From assembly GCA_964626885.1 (NCBI GenBank), contig CAZVJA010000002.1, positions 1 through 64,000 of the forward strand: a DNA stretch of 64,000 nt, read 5' to 3'. Under the pieces are notes generated by a model that worked only from the letters and a program-made list of their open reading frames with translations, did no database searches and was not told the DNA's origin. The DNA is from CAZVJA01 sp964626885 (lineage in GTDB: Bacteria; Planctomycetota; Planctomycetia; Planctomycetales; Planctomycetaceae). This document shows positions 25,518 to 34,414 of the stretch, in pieces. Each line of letters begins with the position of its first letter. The first letter of the stretch is position 1. Made by a program: the position numbers and the translations under genes.

Positions 25518-26759
25518 TCACGAAAGCTCATTGAGCAATTTGACCAGGGGCATGAACATGGCAATCACAGTGGAAGCCAGAAAGACCCCAGTCAACGAAA
25601 TCAACAGCGGCCCGAAGACCGCCAACACCAGACCTCCCTGGAGTCTTGCGCGATTCTCGAACATATCCGCCACGGCATGTAGCGTTGCGGGCAAGGCATC
25701 GGTCTGCTTCTGCTCGGCCAGCGTGCGAATCATCGCCGCGGGAAAACCGCTCACGAATTGTGGATTCGGTTCCGGTTGCGCTCCGCCGCTGACCTGGGCG
25801 ATCATTTCCCTGCAAGCAGCGCGAATCTCCGAATTCCGGGTGCCGTCGGCAGCCAACTGAAGTGCTTCCGCCAGCGGAACACGGTTATCAATCATCACGG
25901 CCAACAGGTGGCAGAACCGCGCCATGCCGGCCCAATGATACACCGAGCCGACAACCGGTATCAGCCGCGTCATCGATTGCCACGCGCCACGACCTCCAAA
26001 TAACCGCACGACGATCGCCGCAATGATGGCGATCAGCAGCGCACCCACAAACAATTTCCATCCGATCGATGTGAGAAAGTTCGAGAGCGTGATCAGCAGT
26101 AACGTGAAACTGGGAAGCTCCGTGCCGAAATCTTCATAGATTTCTTTGAAAGAGGGAACGAGATACATCAGAAAAAAAGCAATGATCCCCCCCGCGAACA
26201 TGAACAGCAGAAGCGGGTAGCCGAGGGTAAGGCCGACCAGTGTTCTCGCTGCCGCGCGATTTCGTTGGTGGGCCACGTATCCGGCCAAAAGCTCACTCGT
26301 CCGTCCGGTTCGAGCACCGGCGCGTACGACTGCGTTCAGTTCCCGCGGTGCCCCGAACGCGTCGAGCACCTCGTTCAGCGAATATCCCTGTTCCAACTTC
26401 CGGCTGATCGCGCGCAATCCCCGTTTCAATCGCCGGTCGGGCATTTCCTCGGCAAGTGCCGCAAGACCAGGGGCCAGCGGAAGCTGTGCGCCAGCCAATT
26501 CGGCAATTCTTTCGCCCACGGCCTCCAGCTCTTTGGGAGACAATTTCACTTCGCCCTTGTCGCGTCCTGCCGCATCCGAAGTTGGAGTGCTTGGGGAGCG
26601 AGCAGCCTCCGTGGGTGGATGATCTGGTAATGTCAACGTCTCGACCCGTAGGCCCTGTTCCGCAAGTCGGCGAAGCGCTTCTTCGCGAGAGTTCGCGTCA
26701 ATTTCTCCGATCGTCAGAAGACCGGTCAAATCGAAGGCCTTGTAGAAAAACCTATGCAT
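25518..26759 (-). CDS. Type II secretion GspF-type inner-membrane platform protein (second copy)
   Basis: A 413-residue T2SF protein with the classical GspF layout: an N-terminal cytoplasmic segment (FFYKAFDLTGLLTIGEIDA, EEALRRLAEQGLRVE), a low-complexity linker (about 48-70), then two T2SF repeats. The motif VPSFKEIYEDFGTELPSFTL follows the first membrane helix and the C-terminus is FMPLVKLLNELS, close to the third copy. It is the most canonical of the three platform proteins. The gene begins 59 bp after the first platform gene. It acts in the inner membrane, anchoring the ATPase and pseudopilins. Confidence 0.9.
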   Translation of the reverse strand: MHRFFYKAFDLTGLLTIGEIDANSREEALRRLAEQGLRVETLTLPDHPPTEAARSPSTPTSDAAGRDKGEVKLSPKELEAVGERIAELAGAQLPLAPGLAALAEEMPDRRLKRGLRAISRKLEQGYSLNEVLDAFGAPRELNAVVRAGARTGRTSELLAGYVAHQRNRAAARTLVGLTLGYPLLLFMFAGGIIAFFLMYLVPSFKEIYEDFGTELPSFTLLLITLSNFLTSIGWKLFVGALLIAIIAAIVVRLFGGRGAWQSMTRLIPVVGSVYHWAGMARFCHLLAVMIDNRVPLAEALQLAADGTRNSEIRAACREMIAQVSGGAQPEPNPQFVSGFPAAMIRTLAEQKQTDALPATLHAVADMFENRARLQGGLVLAVFGPLLISLTGVFLASTVIAMFMPLVKLLNELS

Positions 26760-26818
26760 GTCTTCGGGTGTCGGATGGCTGTTGAGTAAGGCGTACGGAG
26801 GAAAATCGGATCGGTGAT

Positions 26819-27907
26819 TCAGTACGGTGACGTCTCGAGCGCCATATCACGCAACAGCCCGGCCATGGGGAGAAACAGGGCCAAGGCGTACAGCAGCGTC
26901 GCGCCGCCGCCGATCACCACCGCAGTTGCCAAGGGAAACGCGAGCCTGAGCCAGGCGGCTTGGTCGTTCGCGCGCCGCCGATACATTTCCGTGGCGAGTC
27001 GCAAACCCTCCAACAGGGAACCCTCGCGACCGCGACCGGCCATCAACCACCGTAGAAACGGCGGGATGTCGCTCCGCCCCAGCATAATCTTTTCCAGGGA
27101 TTCTCCACGGCTGAGAGCGTCGGCGACGGCCCGAGCCGATGCAGCGAACGAGGAACTCGTGGTCGCGTCGGCCGAAAGGACGATTCCCTCCTGCAGCGGA
27201 ATTTCGTGCTCGATCATCATTGCGAGCAACTGCGAGAAGTTCGCCGCCTGATGATTCGCTGCGATCCGCTTGAATCCCGGAATCCACGCCAGCGGGAAGG
27301 TCAATGTGGTCGGGTTGAAGCGATTCGCGGTACTGGATCGCGACCACAGGAAAATCGTCGTGAACAATAGCACGGGAGGCAACCAACTCCAATAAACAGC
27401 CGTCTCTCCGATTCGTCCCAAGACGCTCAGCGGCAGGGGAACCGGTAGACCTATCATGTCGTAGGTTTCTCGAATGCGGGCAGTGACTTCGAGAATCAGC
27501 AGGAGAAACAGTCCGTAAGCCAGGGAAACGACAATGGTGGGATACAGCAGGGCAAAACCGATTCTCCGACGCAATTCAAGCATTTCCAATGCAAAGTTTG
27601 TCAGCGCTTCAAGCGCGACGGGCAATCGCCCTGCGCGCAAGCCCGCTTCGACAACAGCACGATAGACCCTCGGAATACGGTCTCCCTCTTCCGAGAGCGC
27701 CTCCGAAAGAGATTCGCCGCGGCTCATCCGTTGGGCAAGCACGTTGCTCAACTCTCCCAACCGTCCCGGCTGATCAATCGCGATTTCCCGCAGCCCCTGC
27801 GCAAGGGGAATTCCTGCTCGTGACAGTGACGTGATTTCCTGGTTGAGCGCGATCAGCACTTCCAATGAGATGGCTTTCCCGGGCGAAGCATCGAATTCGG
27901 AAGGCAT
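26819..27907 (-). CDS. Divergent type II secretion GspF-type platform protein (first copy)
   Basis: A 362-residue T2SF-like protein with two repeats, each starting with a motif of the type LTSLSRAGIPLAQGL (residues about 24-40) and FSQLLAMMIEHEIPLQEGI. Membrane helices lie around residues 133-155, 185-205 and 330-352. It lacks the DFGTELP block shared by the other two copies, having GLPVPLPLSVLGRIG there instead, and has no N-terminal cytoplasmic domain. The start ATG 27907 has an ideal GGAGG 5 bases upstream; the open frame reaches 27955 but overlaps the ATPase gene. It lies 13 bp after the ATPase gene, so it is probably the ATPase's closest partner. Confidence 0.87.
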   Translation of the reverse strand: MPSEFDASPGKAISLEVLIALNQEITSLSRAGIPLAQGLREIAIDQPGRLGELSNVLAQRMSRGESLSEALSEEGDRIPRVYRAVVEAGLRAGRLPVALEALTNFALEMLELRRRIGFALLYPTIVVSLAYGLFLLLILEVTARIRETYDMIGLPVPLPLSVLGRIGETAVYWSWLPPVLLFTTIFLWSRSSTANRFNPTTLTFPLAWIPGFKRIAANHQAANFSQLLAMMIEHEIPLQEGIVLSADATTSSSFAASARAVADALSRGESLEKIMLGRSDIPPFLRWLMAGRGREGSLLEGLRLATEMYRRRANDQAAWLRLAFPLATAVVIGGGATLLYALALFLPMAGLLRDMALETSPY

Positions 27908-27920
27908 CGTTCCTCCAGTC

Positions 27921-29126
27921 TCACGCCGAACGCGGTGTGCCGAAAATACGCACAACTTCTTCCGGACTCGTCACTCCTTGCTCAACGGCGCGGCACGCCT
28001 GCTCATGTTGAGTGATCATGCCTCCGTCGCGCGCCAATTTCTCCAAACGATTCGCATCACTTCGCGAAAGTATTGCCCGACCCAAGTCGCCGCGGTCGGG
28101 TTCGAGAAGCTCGGAAATAACCATCCGGCCACGGTAACCCGATCCCCGGCAGCGGTCGCAACCAACAGGCAGAAATGCTCGCTCAACCGCAAGGCCAAGC
28201 CGATGGCTAGCGCCGTCGGCTTCGCGACGGCAATCGCACAGCCGCCGCATCAGCCTCTGGCAGAGGATCGCCAGAAGGCCGCTGCGCAACAGATAGGGTT
28301 CGATCCCCATATCCGACAGGCGACTGATAGCGCTTGCCGCGCTGCCGGCATGAAATGTTGTCAGCACCAGATGCCCCGTTAAGGATGCCTGAAAAACAAT
28401 CTCCGCTGTCGTCGGATCGCGAATCTCCCCGACCATCAGCACTTCCGGATCCTGCCGGACCAGGGAGCGAAGCCCGGTTTGCATGTCGAACCCCGCCGCG
28501 GTGTTCACCTGTGACTGGTCGACTCCCGCGACCGCGACCTCGATCGGATCTTCTAAAGAGACAAGACTGCGGCCGCCGCGCGATTTGTCTAAAATTTCGC
28601 GAAGGCAAGCGTAAATCGACGTGGTTTTTCCACTTCCGGCCGGGCCGGTCAGCAAGATCAACCCCGCCGTTTCTCCCAGGAGCCTCTCGAGCGTTCGTTG
28701 CGTCTGCTCCGGCAGCCCGAGATCGCGAAGGTATTTGTAATTTCCGGTCGAGGCGAAAAACCGCACGACGGCCTTTTCCCCGTACATGGTCGGGAACGTG
28801 CTGAGCCTGGTTTCGAGGTTTTGATCGCGCAAGCGGCCTTCTTGAGGCAATTCCGTGCGATAGGTCAGCAGATTTGCCAGGACTTTTAGACGCGCGACGA
28901 TGTTCGGCGCCAATTCCGAGGGCAGATCATGCACGTGCTGCAACACGCCGTCAATTCGGCAGAGAACTCGGAGAGATTCCCCGGTTGGCCGGAAGTGAAG
29001 GTCGCTCGCATCTGCGTCCCGGGCGGATCTTAAAATCGCGTCGACGAGTTGCGGTACATACTGCGGGTGCCCCGATTCGATTTGGAGGAAGGCCGCCTGC
29101 AATCGCTGATGTAAAGACTCTTGCAT
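27921..29126 (-). CDS. GspE/PilB-type secretion ATPase
   Basis: A 401-residue cytoplasmic ATPase of the GspE/PulE family. Visible motifs: DASDLHFRPTGESLRVLCRIDG in the N2 domain (quoted only in part as SDLHFRP), Walker A GPAGSGKT (residues 161-168), Asp box SLEDPIE, Walker B LMVGEIRD (230-237), His box TTFHAGSA, and a tetracysteine zinc site Cys297, Cys299, Cys323, Cys326 as in GspE. It lacks the large N-terminal N1 domain of PilB or full-length GspE. It energises pseudopilus assembly by the three neighbouring platform proteins. ATG 29126 is chosen; ATG 29162 is also in frame. Confidence 0.93.
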   Translation of the reverse strand: MQESLHQRLQAAFLQIESGHPQYVPQLVDAILRSARDADASDLHFRPTGESLRVLCRIDGVLQHVHDLPSELAPNIVARLKVLANLLTYRTELPQEGRLRDQNLETRLSTFPTMYGEKAVVRFFASTGNYKYLRDLGLPEQTQRTLERLLGETAGLILLTGPAGSGKTTSIYACLREILDKSRGGRSLVSLEDPIEVAVAGVDQSQVNTAAGFDMQTGLRSLVRQDPEVLMVGEIRDPTTAEIVFQASLTGHLVLTTFHAGSAASAISRLSDMGIEPYLLRSGLLAILCQRLMRRLCDCRREADGASHRLGLAVERAFLPVGCDRCRGSGYRGRMVISELLEPDRGDLGRAILSRSDANRLEKLARDGGMITQHEQACRAVEQGVTSPEEVVRIFGTPRSA

Positions 29127-29235
29127 GAAGATCCCGACGGACTGGGAATGCAGGCGTGGCAATCGAACAATTGATGCCGTGTAGATTCAGGAGCGAGGGG
29201 AAATGCCGGTTTACTGTCGCAAGAGTTCCGATTTC

Positions 29236-29601
29236 CTACTTCTTCCCATCAACTTGGAACATCATACCGGCGCGAACCGATCGGTCCTTTTCATAAGACT
29301 CGACGAGATCCCAGTCCTTTGTCGGATGCTCCTGAGGATCGAAGGCAGTCGGGCTCGAGAACGGTTTGGACGCACCTTTCCCCCACAACCAGCGGGGAAG
29401 CAACGGCCCCAATCCGATCAGCGCCAGCACCGCAACACCGACGAGACAAAGTGCCCTGCGAGTCTGGCGCTCCACGGCACGCTCCCTTTCGACTCGGCGT
29501 GCAGCACGCATCACGCGTTTGCGAAAACCAACCGTCGCTCGCGGCAGATCAGCTGACGCCCGAACCAGCTCCTCGATGTAACGCAGTTCTTCATTTTTCA
29601 T
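29236..29601 (-). CDS. Single-pass membrane protein coupled to ECF sigma factor, putative anti-sigma
   Basis: A 121-residue protein: a basic, helical cytoplasmic N-terminus (about 1-44), one membrane helix (about 48-66, LCLVGVAVLALIGLGPLLP), and a short extracytoplasmic tail. The gene overlaps the sigma factor gene by 11 bases, so the pair is coupled. It lacks the HxxxCxxC zinc motif of ZAS anti-sigma factors. Position and topology fit a sigma regulator, but the motif is missing, so the role is inference. A longer frame begins at 29706. ATG 29601 lies at the sigma stop and has GGGATG upstream. 110 bp separate it from the ATPase gene. Confidence 0.65.
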   Translation of the reverse strand: MKNEELRYIEELVRASADLPRATVGFRKRVMRAARRVERERAVERQTRRALCLVGVAVLALIGLGPLLPRWLWGKGASKPFSSPTAFDPQEHPTKDWDLVESYEKDRSVRAGMMFQVDGKK

Positions 29602-30160
29602 ACAACACATCCCGAGAAAGCTGGCATAACGACCGCGAAAGTTTGCCGATTGCGTAACGGTAGCGGCTCGCCGCCGTGTTCGAGGGCTCGCCCAAGATCT
29701 CTCCAATCTCCAGAAACGTCAGCCCTTCCCAGATTTTCAATAGGATGACCTCCGCCTGCGAAGAGGGGAGATTCTTAATCGCTTCGCGGATCAGTTCCTG
29801 AATGTCGAGCTCTTCACTCGGAGTGTGAGCAAGATCCCATCCGATGGGAACAGACAGCGGCTCCGCCGACCGCCGCCGTCGCGCGATTGTCAGGGCCTCA
29901 TTGCGAACGATCGCCAGTAGATAGGCCCAGGGAAACCGTGCGCTCGCGAGAGCGTGCGGCTTCATTGCGATCCGGACTAATGCTGCCTGAACCGAGTCCT
30001 CGGCATCCGCGTAGTGCCGCGTCAGCGTTTTTGCATAGTTCAACATCCGCGATGCGGCCAAGTCGTACAGTGGGCCGAGCGCACCGACCCCCTCGCACGC
30101 CAGTTTCTGGGCACAGGCGCGAATTTGCGTCGCGAATTGAGCCTTTTCCGCTGAGTCCAC
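29591..30160 (-). CDS. ECF-type RNA polymerase sigma factor heading the pseudopilus operon
   Basis: A 189-residue ECF sigma factor. Region 2 is visible as MLNYAKTLTRHYADAEDSVQ and ALVRI; region 4 as LPSSQAEVILLKIWEGLTF and LEIGEILGEPSNTAASRYRY, a helix-turn-helix. The two are joined by a short linker with basic residues (RRRRSAEP). The start is GTG 30160 with AAGG almost touching it; an internal ATG at about residue 39 would destroy region 2, so the GTG is preferred with reservation. It is the first gene of the array and overlaps the next, so it may direct its own operon; no ECF promoter was identified on the minus strand. Confidence 0.85.
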   Translation of the reverse strand: MDSAEKAQFATQIRACAQKLACEGVGALGPLYDLAASRMLNYAKTLTRHYADAEDSVQAALVRIAMKPHALASARFPWAYLLAIVRNEALTIARRRRSAEPLSVPIGWDLAHTPSEELDIQELIREAIKNLPSSQAEVILLKIWEGLTFLEIGEILGEPSNTAASRYRYAIGKLSRSLCQLSRDVLYEK

Positions 30161-30273
30161 ACCTTATTGATGCCCGAACGGCGGGCGTTTGTCTACGAAA
30201 TTCTAAAAAAACAGAACACGCCGCTAATACGCAATCCCACACACCGTCGGAGAGTCGGATTTCATAAACCGGT

Positions 30274-30294
30274 CCCCAGCAGATTTCTCTGGGG
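30274..30294. promoter_or_regulatory. Hairpin in divergent spacer
   Basis: CCCCAG at 30274-30279 pairs with CTGGGG at 30289-30294, and AGA (30281-30283) pairs with TCT (30286-30288), leaving one bulged C. It lies in the 286-bp spacer between the sigma factor gene and the aldehyde dehydrogenase gene. It may be an operator or a leader hairpin; no T-run follows. On the plus strand there is also TTGAAA (30337-30342) with TGTAAT (30362-30367), but the 19-bp spacer makes it a weak promoter candidate. Confidence 0.45.
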
Positions 30295-30446
30295 TAGAGG
30301 ACTTTTCGGAACGTAACAATCGTTATGGGCTAACACTTGAAACCGCCTCTACTTACCGGTTTGTAATTCTTGAAGAACCACGTCACACTCAAGGGTATGT
30401 ACGGCACTCACTTTTCCATCTGAAGTCCGGAAACAGGAGGAGGATC

Positions 30447-31925
30447 ATGGCCACTACCCTCGAGAAAACCGCTGTCGCCGCGCCGAAAGTCCGTCAGACA
30501 AAACTGCTGATTGGAGACAAATGGCGGGACTCCGTCAGCGGCAAGACCTTTCCCACCATGAACCCCGCCACCGAGGAGAAGATCGCCGATGTGTCGGAGG
30601 GGGATGCCGTCGACATCGACCTGGCGGTAAAAGCTGCCCGCAAGGCGTTTGAGACCGGTCCCTGGCCGAAGATGGATGCCCGCGACAGGGGCCGTTTGTT
30701 ACTGAAACTGGCCGATCTGATCGAGAAGAACCAGGAAGAACTCGCTGCTCTCGAAACGCTCGACAATGGCAAACCGATCAACGACGCTCGTGCCGCCGAT
30801 CTGCCGCTGGTGATCGATTGCTTGCGGTATTACGCCGGCTGGGCCGACAAGATTCACGGCGATACGATCCCGATTCGCGGGGATTACTTCTGTTACACCC
30901 GCCGCGAGCCGGTGGGGGTTTGCGGGCAGATCATCCCCTGGAACTTCCCGATGCTAATGGCTGCCTGGAAGTGGGGGCCGGCCCTCACCGCCGGCTGCAC
31001 GGTCGTGATGAAACCGGCCGAGCAGACGCCTCTTACATGCCTGCGGATGGCGGAGCTGGCGCTCGAAGCCGGGTTCCCCCCCGGTGTGATCAATGTCGTC
31101 CCAGGTTATGGGCCGACGGCGGGAGCAGCGCTCGTCAAACATCCCGACGTTGACAAAATCGCGTTCACGGGAGAGTACCGGACGGCGCAGATCATCATGG
31201 CGGATGCCGCTCACACCTTGAAGCGGCTGACATTCGAACTCGGCGGTAAGAGCCCGAATGTCATTTTTGCAGACGCCGATCTCGATGCGGCTGTCGCCGG
31301 CGCCGAGTTCGGATTGTTCTTCAACCAGGGGCAGTGTTGCTGTGCGGGAAGTCGGCTGTTTGTCGAGGAGTCTATCCACGACAAATTCGTGGAGAAGGTC
31401 GTGGCGCGGGCCAAGGGGCGCGTGCTTGGTAATCCGCTCGACACATCCACCACACAAGGCCCGCAGGTTGATCAGGCCCAATTTGAGAAGATCCTCGATT
31501 TTATCGACAAGGGGAAATCCGAAGGGGCAACCTGCGTGACTGGCGGAAACCGCTTCGGCAACAAGGGCTTCTTCATCGAGCCGACCGTGTTCGACAACGT
31601 CACGGACGACATGTCCATCGCGACTGACGAAATCTTCGGACCAGTGATGAACATTCTCACCTTCAAGGATTTCGACGAAGTGGTCGAACGATCGAACAAA
31701 ACCTATTACGGCCTGGCTGCGGCAGTCTGGACACGGGACGTGGCCAAAGCGCATCGGATTGCCAATAGCGTGCGGGCCGGCACGGTCTGGATCAATTGCT
31801 ACGACGTGTTCGACGCCGCCGCGCCGTTCGGCGGTTTCAAGATGAGCGGCATGGGGCGCGAGCTCGGCGAAGCCGGATTGGCGAACTATACCGAACTGAA
31901 AACCGTCACAATGAGCCTCGCCTGA
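30447..31925 (+). CDS. NAD(P)-dependent aldehyde dehydrogenase
   Basis: A 492-residue aldehyde dehydrogenase that oxidises aldehydes to acids in the cytosol. The general-base motif is FELGGKSPN and the catalytic motif [12 protein letters not shown], where Cys298 (the middle of three) matches the nucleophile of ALDH1/ALDH2-type enzymes. The nucleotide-binding region has [15 protein letters not shown] and FTGEYRTAQ, a variation on the usual FTGSTEVG. The C-terminal [20 protein letters not shown] is typical. The start follows a strong AGGAGGAGG. A single-gene unit is likely, since the next gene starts 108 bp later. Substrate range cannot be inferred closely. Confidence 0.95.
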   Translation: MATTLEKTAVAAPKVRQTKLLIGDKWRDSVSGKTFPTMNPATEEKIADVSEGDAVDIDLAVKAARKAFETGPWPKMDARDRGRLLLKLADLIEKNQEELAALETLDNGKPINDARAADLPLVIDCLRYYAGWADKIHGDTIPIRGDYFCYTRREPVGVCGQIIPWNFPMLMAAWKWGPALTAGCTVVMKPAEQTPLTCLRMAELALEAGFPPGVINVVPGYGPTAGAALVKHPDVDKIAFTGEYRTAQIIMADAAHTLKRLTFELGGKSPNVIFADADLDAAVAGAEFGLFFNQGQCCCAGSRLFVEESIHDKFVEKVVARAKGRVLGNPLDTSTTQGPQVDQAQFEKILDFIDKGKSEGATCVTGGNRFGNKGFFIEPTVFDNVTDDMSIATDEIFGPVMNILTFKDFDEVVERSNKTYYGLAAAVWTRDVAKAHRIANSVRAGTVWINCYDVFDAAAPFGGFKMSGMGRELGEAGLANYTELKTVTMSLA

Positions 31926-32032
31926 TCCGCTGCCGCCACGACGCATCGCCGGCAAGGACTCGAAACGATTGATCGAAGCCGGATATTGCCGGTAATAGAT
32001 TTGTTGCGCACCTGGGGGAAGAATTCGCTCGT

Positions 32033-34219
32033 ATGAAAACCTTGCGAAGCGGAGGGGGCTGGAAGTCGATCGGCTACAGCTTGAAGCTGTCACGGAAGGT
32101 CGGCTGGTCTCGCATGTGGAAGGCGCTGCGCTCCAAGAACGCGTGCAAGACCTGCGCAGTCGGTATGGGAGGGCAGCTCGGTGGAATGGTCAACGAAGGG
32201 GGCTACTTCCCCGAGGTTTGTAAGAAGTCGTTTCAGGCAATGGCTTCCGATTTGCAGGACGCACTTCCGATCGATTTCTTCCAGCGCCGCGACCTAAACC
32301 AGTTGCGCGCAATGACCCCGCGACAGCTAGAGACATCCGGGCGAATCGTCGAACCGGTGATTCTGGAACCGGGGACGAGGCATTACCAGCCGATTGCATG
32401 GGACGACGCACTTTCTCGCATCGCCGCGAAACTCCGTGACGCCGGGCCGGAGCGGAGCTTCTTCTACGCCAGCGGCCGATCGTCGAACGAGGCCGGCTTC
32501 CTGTTGCAATTGATGGCTCGCCTGTTCGGCACGAACTACGTCAACAACTGCTCGTACTATTGTCATCAGGCAAGCGGAGTCGGCCTATCAAGCAGCATCG
32601 GCACCGGGGCAGGGACGGTGCAGCTCGAAGACCTCGATCACACCGATCTGTACATCCTCGTCGGTGCGAATCCGGCGTCGAACCACCCTCGGCTGATGCG
32701 CTCGTTGCTCCACATACGACGCCGCGGAGGGAAAATCGTCGTCGTTAATCCGCTGCGGGAGTTGGGGCTGGTCTCTTTCCGTGTTCCCAGCGACATACGA
32801 AGCCTGCTGTTCGGATCGCAGATCGCCAGTCATTATTTTCAGCCGCACATCGGCGGCGATCTGGCGTTGTTTATCGGGATTGCGAAGGTGATTCTTGAAC
32901 GACACGAGCAGGATCAGTCGTTCATCGAACTGCACACCGAGAACTTTGAAGAATTCCGGCAGAAGGTCGAATTAACGAACTGGGACGACATCGTCCGCGC
33001 TGCCGGCATCGATCATGCGTCGATCATCGAACTGGCGGAGTTATACATCGCCGCAAAAAACGTGGTTATTGGTTGGGCGATGGGGATCACGCATCACCTT
33101 CATGGCACGCAAACCGTTCAGGCAATTGCCAACGTTGCATTGCTGCGCGGGATGGTCGGTCGCCGCCACGCCGGGGTGATGCCGATCCGAGGACACAGCA
33201 ACGTGCAGGGGATGGGTTCGGTTGGTGTCACGCCGACGCTGAAGAAGGGAATCCTGGAACGCTTCGAACAGCGGCTGGGAATCAAGATTCCCACATCACC
33301 CGGCTACGACACAATGGCCTGCATGCAGGCGGCAGCGCGGGGGGAGATGCAGGCGGCGTTCTGCGTCGGTGGAAATTTGTACCACAGCAATCCCTCTGCC
33401 CGGTTCGCGGCCGACGCCCTCGGCAAGATCGATCAGATTGTCTACCTCTCGACCACGTTGAACACCGGCCACGCCTGGGGCACAGGAAAGGAAACACTCA
33501 TTCTGCCGGTCCTTCCTCGCGATGAAGAACCACAGCCAACGACGCAGGAATCGATGTTTAGCTACGTGCGTTTCAGCGAAGGGGGTTCCGCACGGTTCAC
33601 CGGCCCGCGCAGCGAAGTGTCAATTCTTTCGAGTCTGGGGAAGCAACTGCTCGGCGAATCGCACGGCATCGACTGGTCCGCGATGTGCAGCCACTCTGCG
33701 ATTCGCAAACTGATCGGCGAATTGATTCCAGAATACGAGGCGCTGCGGAATATTGACGAGACGCGGAAGGAATTTCACGTGCCGGGCCGGGTGCTTGACG
33801 AATACCGGTTTCCCACTCCTTCCAGAAAAGCGAAGTTTCACGCTGTTCCGATACCCGCCCCACCTGCATCGCGGAACGGTGAATTACGGCTGATGACACT
33901 CCGCTCCGAAGGGCAATTCAACACGGTCGTCTACGACGAGGAAGACATCTACCGCGGCCAGGAGCGCCGCGACGTGATTCTATTGAACGCCGCCGATATG
34001 GAACGGATCGGCCTTCAACCTGACCAACGGGTGCGTGTAAAAAGCGAAACGGGAGAAATGCGCCACATTCTCGCGCGACCGTTCGAGATTCGGGCGGGAA
34101 ACGCAATGATGTATTACCCGGAAGCGAACGTACTCGTGCCGACAGCGGTCGATCCGCTGTCGAAAACCCCGGCGTTCAAGCATGTGGCGGTGACGGTGCG
34201 GCCGGATACAGAGCTTTAG
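32033..34219 (+). CDS. FdhF/YdeP-family molybdopterin oxidoreductase
   Basis: A 728-residue molybdopterin-binding protein of the FdhF/YdeP family. An N-terminal cysteine set Cys38, Cys41 and Cys63 (NACKTCAVGMGG, FPEVCKKS) may hold a cluster with an unidentified fourth ligand. NCSYYCHQASG has Cys177-His178 aligned by position with the Sec-His pair of formate dehydrogenase H, so Cys177 is the candidate molybdenum ligand. The C-terminal domain (LMTLRSEGQFNTVVY) fits a molybdopterin dinucleotide-binding fold. The family includes acid-resistance protein YdeP and FDH-like enzymes of unknown substrate. It follows the aldehyde dehydrogenase on the same strand by 107 bp. Start is the first ATG; ribosome-binding site is weak (GGGGGAAG 14-17 bases upstream). 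Confidence 0.9.
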   Translation: MKTLRSGGGWKSIGYSLKLSRKVGWSRMWKALRSKNACKTCAVGMGGQLGGMVNEGGYFPEVCKKSFQAMASDLQDALPIDFFQRRDLNQLRAMTPRQLETSGRIVEPVILEPGTRHYQPIAWDDALSRIAAKLRDAGPERSFFYASGRSSNEAGFLLQLMARLFGTNYVNNCSYYCHQASGVGLSSSIGTGAGTVQLEDLDHTDLYILVGANPASNHPRLMRSLLHIRRRGGKIVVVNPLRELGLVSFRVPSDIRSLLFGSQIASHYFQPHIGGDLALFIGIAKVILERHEQDQSFIELHTENFEEFRQKVELTNWDDIVRAAGIDHASIIELAELYIAAKNVVIGWAMGITHHLHGTQTVQAIANVALLRGMVGRRHAGVMPIRGHSNVQGMGSVGVTPTLKKGILERFEQRLGIKIPTSPGYDTMACMQAAARGEMQAAFCVGGNLYHSNPSARFAADALGKIDQIVYLSTTLNTGHAWGTGKETLILPVLPRDEEPQPTTQESMFSYVRFSEGGSARFTGPRSEVSILSSLGKQLLGESHGIDWSAMCSHSAIRKLIGELIPEYEALRNIDETRKEFHVPGRVLDEYRFPTPSRKAKFHAVPIPAPPASRNGELRLMTLRSEGQFNTVVYDEEDIYRGQERRDVILLNAADMERIGLQPDQRVRVKSETGEMRHILARPFEIRAGNAMMYYPEANVLVPTAVDPLSKTPAFKHVAVTVRPDTEL

Positions 34220-34234
34220 CCGGTACTAATCACG

Positions 34235-34283
34235 ATCTACATGCTGTTCAGTTTGTTCTTATGTTCAACACAAGCTTGTAGAT
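34235..34283. promoter_or_regulatory. Imperfect inverted repeat after the oxidoreductase gene
   Basis: ATCTACATGCT (34235-34245) and AGCTTGTAGAT (34273-34283) are inverted copies with one mismatch in 11, with a 27-base AT-rich spacer. It begins 16 bases after the stop codon. A long-loop terminator or an operator for the next gene are both possible. GCCGGTAC flanks it as a direct repeat (34218-34225 and 34313-34320). Confidence 0.5.
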
Positions 34284-34414
34284 AACCTCCTTTGTAGAAA
34301 TTCCTCCATCAGGCCGGTACCCTCGGTGACTACTGGCGGAAAGCGATTTCGCCATGATTCCGAGAGACATACTCATTGATTTCACAGCAACGAACTTCCT
34401 CCGGAAATGGTGCC

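Noticed and set aside
30954..32093. A 379-codon minus-strand frame
   Set aside because: Antisense to the aldehyde dehydrogenase; composition is Arg/His-rich and unlike a folded protein.
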